Shown here piece after piece: positions 45,898 to 56,400 of a DNA stretch of 64,000 bases. Source of the DNA: Sthenelais limicola (lineage: Eukaryota; Annelida; Polychaeta; Phyllodocida; Sigalionidae); contig OW804095.1 in the NCBI GenBank assembly GCA_942159475.1, forward strand, positions 154,503,145 through 154,567,144. The letters are read 5' to 3'. How positions within the stretch are numbered: the stretch's first letter is position 1; every line of letters begins with the position of its first letter. The position numbers and the translations under genes are program-made. The notes below the pieces were generated by a model that worked only from the letters and a program-made list of their open reading frames with translations, was not told the DNA's origin and ran no database searches.

Positions 45898-46109
45898 ACT
45901 GTAAACGTATTTATTTTCTGAAGATAAATTTTTGCGAACTATGTGCTTTGACACCTTTTCACGCATATTCAAATTCACACAGCAAGGACGTCTCACACAT
46001 TGTTTATGCAATAATTATACCTTTCGCGCGGGACTTATTTTCGCGCACAAAGGTGGCTTCGCTAAAGTAGCGAAAATAAATACTGCACTAACATTGATAT
46101 GTTTACAGT
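45898..46109 (-). mobile_element. MITE-C copy 1
   Basis: The ends are ACTGTAAACGTATTTATTTT and, at the right, ATGTTTACAGT. The interior carries GCGAAAATAAAT, GTGTGAGACGTCC (minus strand) and TTGCATAAACAAT. It is an inverted match to 62839-63035. Confidence 0.75.
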
Positions 46110-46151
46110 ATATATATAATGTACAATATATTTGGTTAGTAGTATATATGT

Positions 46152-46305
46152 GATTCCTACTGCATGAAACAATGCTGAACTGCAGGCTGATTGTGCTGTA
46201 TCGTTAGTTGTGTCAGGAACCCATACATTATATATCATTTTTGATTCCTACTGCATGAATCATTGCTGAACAACCAGCTGATTGTACAGTATAGTTAGTT
46301 AGGCC
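46152..46305 (+). repeat. Two-copy duplication, period 91
   Basis: GATTCCTACTGCATGAA then CATTGCTGAAC or CAATGCTGAAC and GCTGATTGT occur at 46152 and 46243. Confidence 0.8.
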
Positions 46306-46460
46306 AACCTTTGACCGACAAACCTCTCAAAATCGACTCTCTGATGAAATCAAAAAGGATCATATTTGAAAAGAGATGATAGCAACCTTATCAGTTGGTA
46401 CTAGTCATATCGATCTTATACACACATGTTCATAGCGACCTACTCTCCACAAAAACTATG

Positions 46461-47501
46461 TCTTTTACTCTATTTTGTATAATGATAACGTACAGGATTG
46501 TTGTTTTTATCCTTATTAACACCTTTTACTCTATTATTTATCAATCTTTATTCTATTCATTTTTCCATAGTAAGGTCCTTCTGAAATACATATCACAATG
46601 CACCATACAGTTGAGTAAGAACCTATATAGTGAGTGTAAAGGCTACACTACCAGCTGGACCCTGGCCCTTCTTGTACTTGACACTATCCAGCATCAAAAC
46701 TCACAAGATACACACAATAAACACATTTGTCTCTTTCAGAACCTCTTGGTGTCCTCCCACTACCTCCTCCCCTCACCCCCTACCTACCCCCTGCTACCTC
46801 CTCCCCTCAGCCCCCACCCCTACACCCCGCTACCCCCTCCCCTCACCCCCTACCTACCCCCTGCTACCTCCTCCCCTCAGCCTCCACCCCTACCTCCCAT
46901 TACCCCCTCCCCTCAGCCCCCACCCCTACTCCCCGCTACCCCCTCCCCTCAGCCCCCACCCCTACCTCCCATTACCCCCTCCCCTCAGCCCCCACCCCTA
47001 CCTCCCGCTACCCCCTCCCCTCAGCCCCCACCCCTACCTCCCGCTACCCCCCTCCCCTCAGCCCCCACCCCTACCTCCTGCTACCCCCTCCCCTCAGCCC
47101 CCACCCCTACCTCCCGCTACCCCCTCCCCTCAGCCCCCACCCCTACCCCCTGCTACCCCCTCCCCTCACCCCCTACCCCTACCCCCCACTACCCCCTTCC
47201 CTCAGCCCCCACCCGTACCCCCACTACCCCCTCCCCTCACCCCCTACCCCTACCCCCCACTACCCCCTTCCCTCAGCCCCCACCCCTAGCTCCCGCTACC
47301 CCCTCCCCTCAGCCCCCACCCCCTACCTCCCACTACCCCCTCCCCTCAGCCCCCACCCCTACCTCCCACTACCCCCTCCCCTCAGCCCCCACCCCTACCT
47401 CCCACTACCTCCTCCCCTCACCCCCTACCTACCCCTTGCTACCTCCCCCCCTACCTACCCCATACGCCCCGGAGATAGAGACATCTTCTGTGCGACAGTA
47501 A
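46461..47501 (+). CDS. Open frame with unique N-terminus and proline-rich 12-residue repeats (doubtful)
   Basis: From the ATG at 46461 about 95-100 residues come from non-repeat DNA and are hydrophobic early on (a stretch around FCIMITYRIVVFILI). They run without a stop into the 36-bp array, read as repeats of roughly PSPQPPPLPPAT. A 36-bp unit keeps one frame, as coding repeats do. Against a gene: the other two plus frames are also open through the array, the AT-rich lead has no recognisable domain, and no conserved ending follows the array. Most likely a chance frame. Confidence 0.12.
   Translation, partial: SFTLFCIMITYRIVVFILINTFYSIIYQSLFYSFFHSKVLLKYISQCTIQLSKNLYSECKGYTTSWTLALLVLDTIQHQNSQDTHNKHICLFQNLLVSSHYLLPSPPTYPLLPPPLSPHPYTPLPPPLTPYLPPATSSPQPPPLPPITPSPQPPPLLPATPSPQPPPLPPITPSPQPPPLPPATPSPQPPPLPPATPLPSAPTPTSCYPLPSAPTPTSRYPLPSAPTPTPCYPLPSPPTPTPHYPLPSAPTRTPTTPSPHPLPLPPTTPFPQPPPLAPATPSPQPPPPTSHYPLPSAPTPTSHYPLPSAPTPTSHYLLPSPPTYPLLPPPLPTPYAPEIETSSVRQ
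46752..47470 (+). repeat. C-rich 36-bp minisatellite, about 20 copies
   Basis: The unit is CCCCTCAGCCCCCACCCCTA then CCTCCC(A/G)CTACCCCCT. Successive CAG starts at 46950, 46986 and 47022 give a period of 36. Confidence 0.95.
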
Positions 47502-47659
47502 GATGTCTGACACCCAAATTGTCATGAAACCAGATGTTCTGAAAACAAATGATGGATGTCATAAAAGTCAAATGTCGTCTGCTAAAGGTTCAAGATATTG
47601 ATCGGCGGGAAACTACTCTAGATCTTAGTAACAGCTTCTGTCCACCATCAACCAACGTT

Positions 47660-47773
47660 TCCTACATCTAATCTACCCTCATTTGAATCTGATTGATCTC
47701 ATTTTTTCAAATATGATAATATCTCAAAACCCATTTTGCGACTTGTGACTCATTTATTCTGTGACACATCACA
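47660..47773 (+). mobile_element. MITE-B right-end fragment
   Basis: GATTGATCTCATTTTTTCAA, ATATGATAATATCTCAAAAC, TTTTGCGACTTGTGACTCAT and CACATCACA match the last roughly 110 bases of the family. Confidence 0.75.
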
Positions 47774-48377
47774 ATTGTGAGTTGTTACACTCTTTACAAC
47801 AGCAAAAAAGGAGCCTTAGGACAAAGATATTTATTTTTTTCATAGCAAAATCACCACATATGAGTAGAAATCACTGATATATGCCCTCAAAATGAAAATG
47901 TATCGACACCGTTTATTTGGATGTTCACTTCTACAGATCCCAATATTAATAATATAACAGTTTTCGTGGCAATTCATGATAACCGGCTATATGTGGATTA
48001 GTGTGAGAGCATTATTCTTCACTTAGAAGCTGACAAATACGCTTATTTAATTGAATCAAAGCGTGGGTACGATGCGGCTGATGCATCTAATCTATAAGCG
48101 ATGGTGACATTGAATGACATTGACTGGCCGCCCATTGAGTCTGTCTATCACTAGTGACAGGCGCGGCCAGTAGAGGCGCCACATGTTACAATACAACACT
48201 TTAATGTGGTAAAATACAAACCTGCAATTGTTGCCATCTCCTCCTGCCTCCTCCTCCTGCCGCCTCCTGCCGCCTCCTCCTGGTCTTCTACAGTAATTAT
48301 AGGCGCACTCTAAGGTGGGGAGCCGATGGGGGTGAATGGAGGGGTGCCAGGTGTGCGGGGGGTGCGTGGGGGGGGTT
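47774..48377. other. Unannotated DNA with a CTCF-like motif and a CTCCTGC repeat
   Basis: GGCCAGTAGAGGCGCC at 48165-48180 resembles the CTCF core. 48236-48290 is a CTCCTC/CTGCCGC simple repeat. Nothing else recognised. Confidence 0.45.
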
Positions 48378-48490
48378 GAGATTGGTTGCTTTATGCCCTT
48401 ATCAACACATTGAATGGTATATCAAGGGCGGGAGAGCTGAGAGGGAGGCAGTTTATGATCATACCCAGGAAATAGAAATAGAGAAGGGAG
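48378..48490 (+). repeat. Gastropod-like interspersed repeat, third copy
   Basis: GAGATTGGTTGCTTTATGCC, CTTATCAACACATTGAATGG, TATATCAAGGGCGGGAGAGC and GAAATAGAAATAGAGAA match 27924-28035. The 14-bp array begins about 30 bases later. Confidence 0.8.
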
Positions 48491-48520
48491 AGAGAGGCCC
48501 CCCCCCCGTTACCCGGCCCC

Positions 48521-51500
48521 CCAGCCTCTACAGCCCCCCCCCATCTACATCCCCCCATCTACATCCCCCCATCTACATCCCCCCATCTACAGCCCCCCCA
48601 TCTACAGCCCCCCATCTACATCCCCCCATCTACAGCCCCCCATCTACAGCCCCCCATCTACAGCCCCCCCATCTACATCCCCCCATCTACAGCCCCCCCC
48701 CCCATCTACATACCCCCATCTACAGGCCCCCCCATCTACAGCCCCCCATCTACATCCCCCCATCTACATCCCCCCATCTACAGCCCCCCCCCATCTACAG
48801 CCCCCCCCCCCCATCTACATCCCCCCATCTACATCCCCCCATCTACAGCCCCCATCTACAGCCCCCCATCTACATCCCCCCATCTACATCCCCCCATCTA
48901 CATCCCCCCATCTACAGCCCCCCATCTACAGGCCCCCCCCCCCATCTACATCCCCCCATCTACATCCCCCCATCTACAGCCCCCCCATCTACAGCCCCCA
49001 TCTACATCCCCCCATCTACAGCCCCCCATCTACAGCCCCCCCATCTACATCCCCCCATCTACATCCCCCCATCTACATCCCCCCATCTACATCCCCCCAT
49101 CTACATCCCCCCATCTACATCCCCCCATCTACAGCCCCCCATCTACATCCCCCCATCTACATCCCCCCATCTACATCCCCCCATCTACAGCCCCCCATCT
49201 ACAGGCCCCCCCCATCTACATCCCCCCATCTACATCCCCCCATCTACAGCCCCCCCATCTACAGCCCCCATCTACATCCCCCCATCTACATCCCCCATCT
49301 ACAGCCCCCCATCTACAGCCCCCCCATCTACAGCCCCCCCCCATCTACATCCCCCCCCATCTACAGGCCCCCCCCATCTACAGCCCCCCCCATCTACAGC
49401 CCCCCCCCATCTACATCCCCCCATCTACATCCCCCCATCTACAGGCCCCCCCATCTACAGCCCCCCCCATCTACAGCCCCCCCCATCTACAGCCCCCCCA
49501 TCTACAGCCCCCCCCCCCCCATCTACAGCCCCCCATCTACAGCCCCCCATCTACATCCCCCCATGTACATCCCCCCATCTACATCCCCCCATCTACAGGC
49601 CCCCGCATCTACAGCCCCCCCATCTACAGGCCCCCCCCCATCTACATCCCCCCATCTACAGCCCCCCCCCATCTACAGCCCCCCCATCTACAGCCCCCCA
49701 TCTACAGGCCCCCCCCCCATCTACATCCCCCCATCTACATCCCCCCATCTACAGGCCCCCCCCCCATCTACAGCCCCCCATCTACATCCCCCCATCTACA
49801 GCCCCCCCCCATCTACAGCCCCCCATCTACAGCCCCCCCCATCTACATCCCCCCCCATCTACATCCCCCCATCTACAGCCCCCCCCCCCATCTACAGCCC
49901 CCCCATCTACAGGCCCCCCCCCATCTACATCCCCCCCATCTACATCCCCCGCATCTACATCCCCCCATCTACAGCCCCCCCATCTACAGCCCCCCCCATC
50001 TACAGCCCCCCCCCCATCTACATCCCCCCATCTACAGCCCCCCCCCATCTACAGCCCCCCCCATCTACAGGCCCCCCCCATCTACATCCCCCCCATCTAC
50101 AGCCCCCCCCCATCTACATCCCCCCATCTACAGCCCCCCATCTACATCCCCCCATGTACATCCCCCCATCTACATCCCCCCATCTACAGGCCCCCGCATC
50201 TACAGCCCCCCCATCTACAGGCCCCCCCATCTACATCCCCCCATCTACAGCCCCCCCCCATCTACAGCCCCCCCATCTACAGCCCCCCATCTACAGGCCC
50301 CCCCCCATCTACATCCCCCCATCTACATCCCCCCATCTACAGGCCCCCCCCCATCTACAGCCCCCCATCTACATCCCCCCATCTACAGCCCCCCCCCATC
50401 TACAGCCCCCCATCTACAGCCCCCCCCATCTACATCCCCCCCCATCTACATCCCCCCATCTACAGCCCCCCCCCCATCTACAGCCCCCCCATCTACAGGC
50501 CCCCCCCCCATCTACATCCCCCCCATCTACATCCCCCCCCCCATCTACATCCCCCCATCTACAGCCCCCCATCTACATCCCCCCATGTACATCCCCCCAT
50601 CTACATCCCCCCATCTACAGGCCCCCGCATCTACAGCCCCCCCATCTACAGGCCCCCCCCATCTACATCCCCCCCATCTACAGCCCCCCCCCCCCCATCT
50701 ACATCCCCCCATCTACAGCCCCCCATCTACATCCCCCCATGTACATCCCCCCATCTACATCCCCCCATCTACAGGCCCCCGCATCTACAGCCCCCCCATC
50801 TACAGGCCCCCCCATCTACATCCCCCCATCTACAGCCCCCCCCCCATCTACAGCCCCCCCATCTACAGCCCCCCATCTACAGGCCCCCCCCCATCTACAT
50901 CCCCCCATCTACATCCCCCCATCTACAGGCCCCCCCCCCATCTACAGCCCCCCATCTACATCCCCCCATCTACAGCCCCCCCCCATCTACAGCCCCCCAT
51001 CTACAGCCCCCCCCATCTACATCCCCCCCCATCTACATCCCCCCATCTACAGCCCCCCCCCCATCTACAGCCCCCCCATCTACAGGCCCCCCCCCATCTA
51101 CATCCCCCCCATCTACATCCCCCGCATCTACATCCCCCCATCTACAGCCCCCCCCCCATCTACAGCCCCCCCCATCTACAGCCCCCCCCCCATCTACATC
51201 CCCCCATCTACAGCCCCCCCCCATCTACAGCCCCCCCCATCTACAGGCCCCCCCCATCTACATCCCCCCCCCATCTACATCCCCCCCATCTACATCCCCC
51301 CATCTACATCCCCCCATCTACATCCCCCCATCTACAGCCCCCATCTACAGCCCCCCCATCTACATCCCCCCATCTACATCCCCCCATCTACATCCCCCCA
51401 TCTACAGGCCCCCATCTACATCCCCCCATCTACAGCCCCCCCATCTACATCCCCCCATCTACATCCCCCCATCTACAGCCCCCCCATCTACATCCCCCCA

Positions 51501-52637
51501 TCTACATCCCCCCATCTACAGGCCCCCCCATCTACATCCCCCCCATCTACATCCCCCCATCTACAGCCCCCATCTACATCCCCCCATCTACATCCCCCCA
51601 TCTACATCCCCCATCTACAGCCCCCCCCCCATCTACAGGCCCCCCCATCTACAGCCCCCCCATCTACATCCCCCCATCTACAGCCCCCATCTACAGCCCC
51701 CCATCTACACCCCGCCATCTACATCCCCCCATCTACAGGCCCCCCCATCTACATCCCCCCATCTACAGCCCCCCATCTACATCCCCCCATCTACAGCCCC
51801 CCCATCTACATCCCCGCATCTACATCCCCCCATCTACAGCCCCCCCATCTACAGCCCCCCATCTACATCCCCCCATCTACATCCCCCCATCTACAGGCCC
51901 CCCCATCTACATCCCCCCATCTACATCCCCCCATCTACATCCCCCCATCTACAGCCCCCCATCTACATCCCCCCATCTACATCCCCCCATCTACAGGCCC
52001 CCCCCATCTACATCCCCGCATCTACATCCCCCCATCTACAGCCCCCCATCTACATCCCCCCATCTACAGGCCCCCCCCCCCCATCTACAGCCCCTCATCT
52101 ACAGCCCCCCATCTACAGGCCCCCCCATCTACATCCCCCCATCTACATCCCCCCATCTACAGCCCCCCCCATCTACAGCCCCCCATCTACATCCCCCCAT
52201 CTACAGGCCCCCCCCCCCCATCTACAGCCCCCCATCTACAGCCCCCCATCTACAGCCCCCCCATCTACATCCCCCCATCTACATCCCCCCATCTACAGGC
52301 CCCCATCTACATCCCCCCATCTACATCCCCCCATCTACAGGCCCCCATCTACAGCCCCCCCATCTACATCCCCCCATCTACAGCCCCCCCCCATCTACAG
52401 CCCCCCCATCTACAGCCCCCCCCCATCTACATCCCCCCATCTACAGCCCCCCCCCCCCCCATCTACAGCCCCCCCATCTACAGCCCCCCCATCTACATCC
52501 CCCCATCTACAGCCCCCCCATCTACATCCCCCAATCTACAGCCCCCCCCCCCATCTACATCCCCCCATCTACAGGCCCCCCCATCTACATCCCCCCATCT
52601 ACATCCCCCCATCTACACCCCGCCCCCCCCCCCCCCC
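48521..52637 (+). repeat. C-rich 13-16-bp satellite (CATCTACA plus C-run)
   Basis: Monomers are CCCCCCATCTACAT or CCCCCCCATCTACAG(G) with C-runs of 5-15; about 290 units. The order of T and G forms and rare variants reveals larger blocks. CATGTACATCCC followed by GGCCCCCGCATC recurs near 49562, 50154, 50585 and 50739, indicating higher-order copies of several hundred bases. The plus strand lacks stop codons, giving frames of 1486, 1044 and 698 codons that are not genes. Both borders carry similar poly-C plus GTTACC sequence (48499-48515 and 52622-52648). Confidence 0.97.
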
Positions 52638-53007
52638 GGGTTACCTGCCCCTCTGTTCCTCCCAATCTGGTGTCCTGCTAATTACTTCACTCAATAGGTG
52701 TCGCCCCATCATCACCACCTCATCCACCTTTTCTTCTCCCTCCCTCAGCCTCGCCCCCTCCCCCATCCTACCCCCACCCTACCCCAATCCTACCCCCCCC
52801 CTATCCTACCCCCCCTCTTACTCCAGGGCTAAATGATAGAGAGCCTAAAGGCAGGGAAGGCACTACTAGAGCCTCCTGGTGCTGCTGAACTACACCAAGC
52901 TTGTGTCTCTACCAGCCCTTGGAAGTACTTTACAAATAGGGAGTGGGTAGAGACAGGGCGGGGGGGGCCTCAGTCTCCCTTAGCCCCTTCAGGCTCTCCC
53001 GGCGCCC

Positions 53008-53300
53008 TCAGTCCCCCTCAGTCCCCCTCAGTCCCCCTCAGTCCCCCTCAGTCCCCCTCAGCCCCCTTTAGTCCACTCTGTCCCCCTGAGCCCCACTTAG
53101 CCCCTGAGCCCCCCTCAAAGCCCCTGAGCCCCCTGACCCCTATTTAAAGCCCCTCAGTCCCCCTCAGTCCCCCTCAGTCCCCCTCAGTCCCCCTCAGTCA
53201 CCTTCAGTCTCCCTCAGTCCCCCTCAGTCCTCCAGTGCCCTAACCCCCTCAGTCCCTCTCAGCCCCCTCAGTCCCCCTCAGTTCCTCTTAACCCCTCCCT
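53008..53300 (+). repeat. 10-bp CAGTCCCCCT repeat
   Basis: Regular decamers with degenerate AGCCCC variants in the middle. 52638-53007 before it is C-rich, otherwise unrecognised. Confidence 0.9.
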
Positions 53301-53404
53301 TACACCCCCCTCAGACCTTCTCAGCCTGTCTGTCCCCACCCAGTCCTGCCGTGCCCTCTGCTCGCTGTACCCCCCCACCCCCACCCCCCAACCCTCCGTG
53401 CCTC

Positions 53405-56400
53405 TTACATATGCCTGCTCCAGTACTAAGCCCTCTCTATGCCCCCTGTACCCCCTACCTATGCCTCCTCCAGTACTAAGCCCTCTCTATGCCCCCTGTA
53501 CCCCCTACCTATGCCAGCTAAGCCCTCTCTATGCCCCCTGTACCCCCTACCTATGCCTCCTCCAGTACTAAGCCCTCTCTATGTCCCCCGTACCCCCTAC
53601 CTATACCTGCTCCAGTACTAAGCCCTCTCTATGCCCCCTGTACCCCCTACCTATGCCTGCTCCAGTACTAAGCCCTCTCTATGCCCCCTTTACCCCCTAC
53701 CTATGCCTCCTCCAGTACTAAGCCCTCTCTATGCCCCCTGTACCCCCTACCTCCAGTACTAAGCCCTCTCTATGTCCCCTGTACCCCCTACCTATACCTC
53801 CTCCAGTACTAAGCCCTCTCTATGCCCCCTGTACCCCCTACCTATACCTGCTCCAGTACTAAGCCCTCTCTATGCCCCCTGTACCCCTACCTATGCCTCC
53901 TCCAGTAAGCCCTCTCTATGCCCCCTGTACCCCCTACCTATGCCTGCTCAAGTACTAAGCCCTCTCTATGCCCCCTGTACCCCCTACCTATACCTGCTCC
54001 AGTACTAAGCCCTCTCTATGCCCCCTGTACCCCCTACCTATACCTGCTCCAGTACTAAGCCCTCTCTATGCCCCCTGTACCCCCTACCTATACCTGCTCC
54101 AGTACTAAGCCCTCTCTATGCCCCCTGTACCCCTACCTATGCCTCCTCCAGTAAGCCCTCTCTATGCCCCCAGTACCCCCTACCTCCAGTACTAAGCCCT
54201 CTCTATGCCCCCTGTACCCCCTACCTATACCTCCTCCAGTACTAAGCCCTCTCTATGCCCCCTGTACCCCCTACCTATGCCTCCGCCAGTACTAAGCCCT
54301 CTCTATGCCCCCTGTACCCCCTACCTATGCTTCCTCCAGTACTAAGCCCTCTCTATGCCCCCTGTACCCCCTACCTATACCTCCTCCAGTACTAAGCCCT
54401 CTCTATGCCCCCTGTACCCCCTACCTATACCTCCTCCAGTACTAAGCCCTCTCTATGCCCCCTGTACCCCCTACCTCCAGTACTAAGCCCTCTCTATGCC
54501 CCCTGTACCCCGTACCTATGCCTGCTCCAGTACTAAGCCCTCTCTACGCCCCCTGTACCCCCTACCTATGCCTCCTCCAGTACTAAGCCCTCTCTATGCC
54601 CCCTGTACCCCCTACCTATGCCTCCTCCAGTACTAAGCCCTCTCTATGCCCCCTGTACCCCCTACCTATGCCTATGCCCCCTGTACCCCCTACCTATGCC
54701 TCCTCCAGTACTAAGCCCTCTCTATGCCCCCTGTACCCCCTACCTATACCTCCTCCAGTAAGCCCTCTCTATGCCCCCTGTACCCCCTACCTATACCTCC
54801 TCCAGTACTAAGCCCTCTCTATGCCCCCTGTACCCCCTACCTATGCCTCCTCCAGTACTAAGCCCTCTCTATGCCCCCTGTACCCCCTACCTATGCCTGC
54901 TCCAGTACTAAGCCCTCTCTATGCCCCTTGTACCCCCTACCTATACCTCCTCCAGTACTAAGCCCTCTCTATGCCCCCTGTACCCCCTACCTATACCTGC
55001 TCCAGTACTAAGCCCTCTCTATGCCCCTTGTACCCCCTACCTATACCTGCTCCAGTACTAAGCCCTCTCTATGCCCCCTGTACCCCCTACCTCCAGTACT
55101 AAGCCCTCTCTATGCCCCCTGTACCCCCTACCTATGCCTCCTCCAGTACTAAGCCCTCTCTATGCCCCCTGTACCCCCTACCTATGCCTCCTCCAGTACT
55201 AAGCCCTCTCTATGCCCCCTGTACCCCCTACCTCCAGTACTAAGCCCTCTCTATGCCCCCTGTACCCCCTACCTATGCCTCCTCCAGTACTAAGCCCTCT
55301 CTATGCCCCCTGTACCCCCTACCTATGCCTCCTCCAGTACTAAGCCCTCTCTATGCCCCCTGTAGCCCCTACCTATGCCTGCTCCAGTACTAAGCCCTCT
55401 CTATGCCCCCTGTACCCCCTACCTCCAGTACTAAGCCCTCTCTATGCCCCCTGTACCCCCTACCTATGCCTCCTCCAGTACTAAGCCCTCTCTATGCCCC
55501 CTGTACCCCCTACCTATACCTCCTCCAGTACTAAGCCCTCTCTATGCCCCCTGTACCCCCTACCTATACCTGCTCCAGTACTAAGCCCTCTCTATGCCCC
55601 CTGTACCCCCTACCTATACCTCCTCCAGTACTAAGCCCTCTCTATGCCCCCTGTACCCCCTACCTATGCCTGCTCCAGTACTAAGCCCTCTCTATGCCCC
55701 CTGTACCCCCTACCTCCAGTACTAAGCCCTCTCTATGCCCCCTGTACCCTCTACCTATGCCTCCTCCAGTACTAAGCCCTCTCTATGCCCCCTGTACCCC
55801 CTACCTATGCCTCCTCCAGTACTAAGCCCTCTCTATGCCCCCTGTACCCCCTACCTCCAGTACTAAGCCCTCTCTCTGCCCCCTGTACCCCCTACCTATA
55901 CCTCCACCAGTACTAAGCCCTCTCTATGCCCCCTGTACCCCCTACCTATACCTGCTCCAGTACTAAGCCCTCTCTATGCCCCCTGTACCCCCTACCTATA
56001 CCTGCTCCAGTACTAAGCCCTCTCTATGCTCCCTGTACCCCCTACCTATGCCTCCTCCAGTAAGCCCTCTCTATGCCCCCTGTACCCCCTACCTATACCT
56101 CCTCCAGTACTAAGCCCTCTCTATGCCCCCTGTACCCCCTACCTATGCCTCCTCCAGTACTAAGCACTCTCTATGCCCCCTGTACCCCCTACCTCCAGTA
56201 CTAAGCCCTCTCTATGCCCCCTGTACCCCTACCTATACCTGCTCCAGTACTAAGCCCTCTCTATGCCCCCTGTACCCCCTACCTATGCCTGCTCCAGTAT
56301 TAAGCCCTCTCTATGCCCCCTGTACCCCCTACCTATACCCCCTACCAGTACTAAGCCCTCTCTATGCCCCCTGTACCCCCTACCTATGCCTCCTCCAGTA

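Noticed and set aside
46321..46372. Hammerhead ribozyme at CTGATGA ... GAAA
   Set aside because: The sequence between the two core parts does not form a stem II and no stems I or III are visible.
48376..52836. Open frames of 1486, 1044 and 698 codons rich in Pro, Ser, Thr and His
   Set aside because: They are three frames of the CATCTACA satellite; the longest starts at a TTG inside an interspersed repeat.
52833..53147. 104-codon plus frame
   Set aside because: The second half is the CAGTCCCCCT repeat and the first has no recognisable feature.
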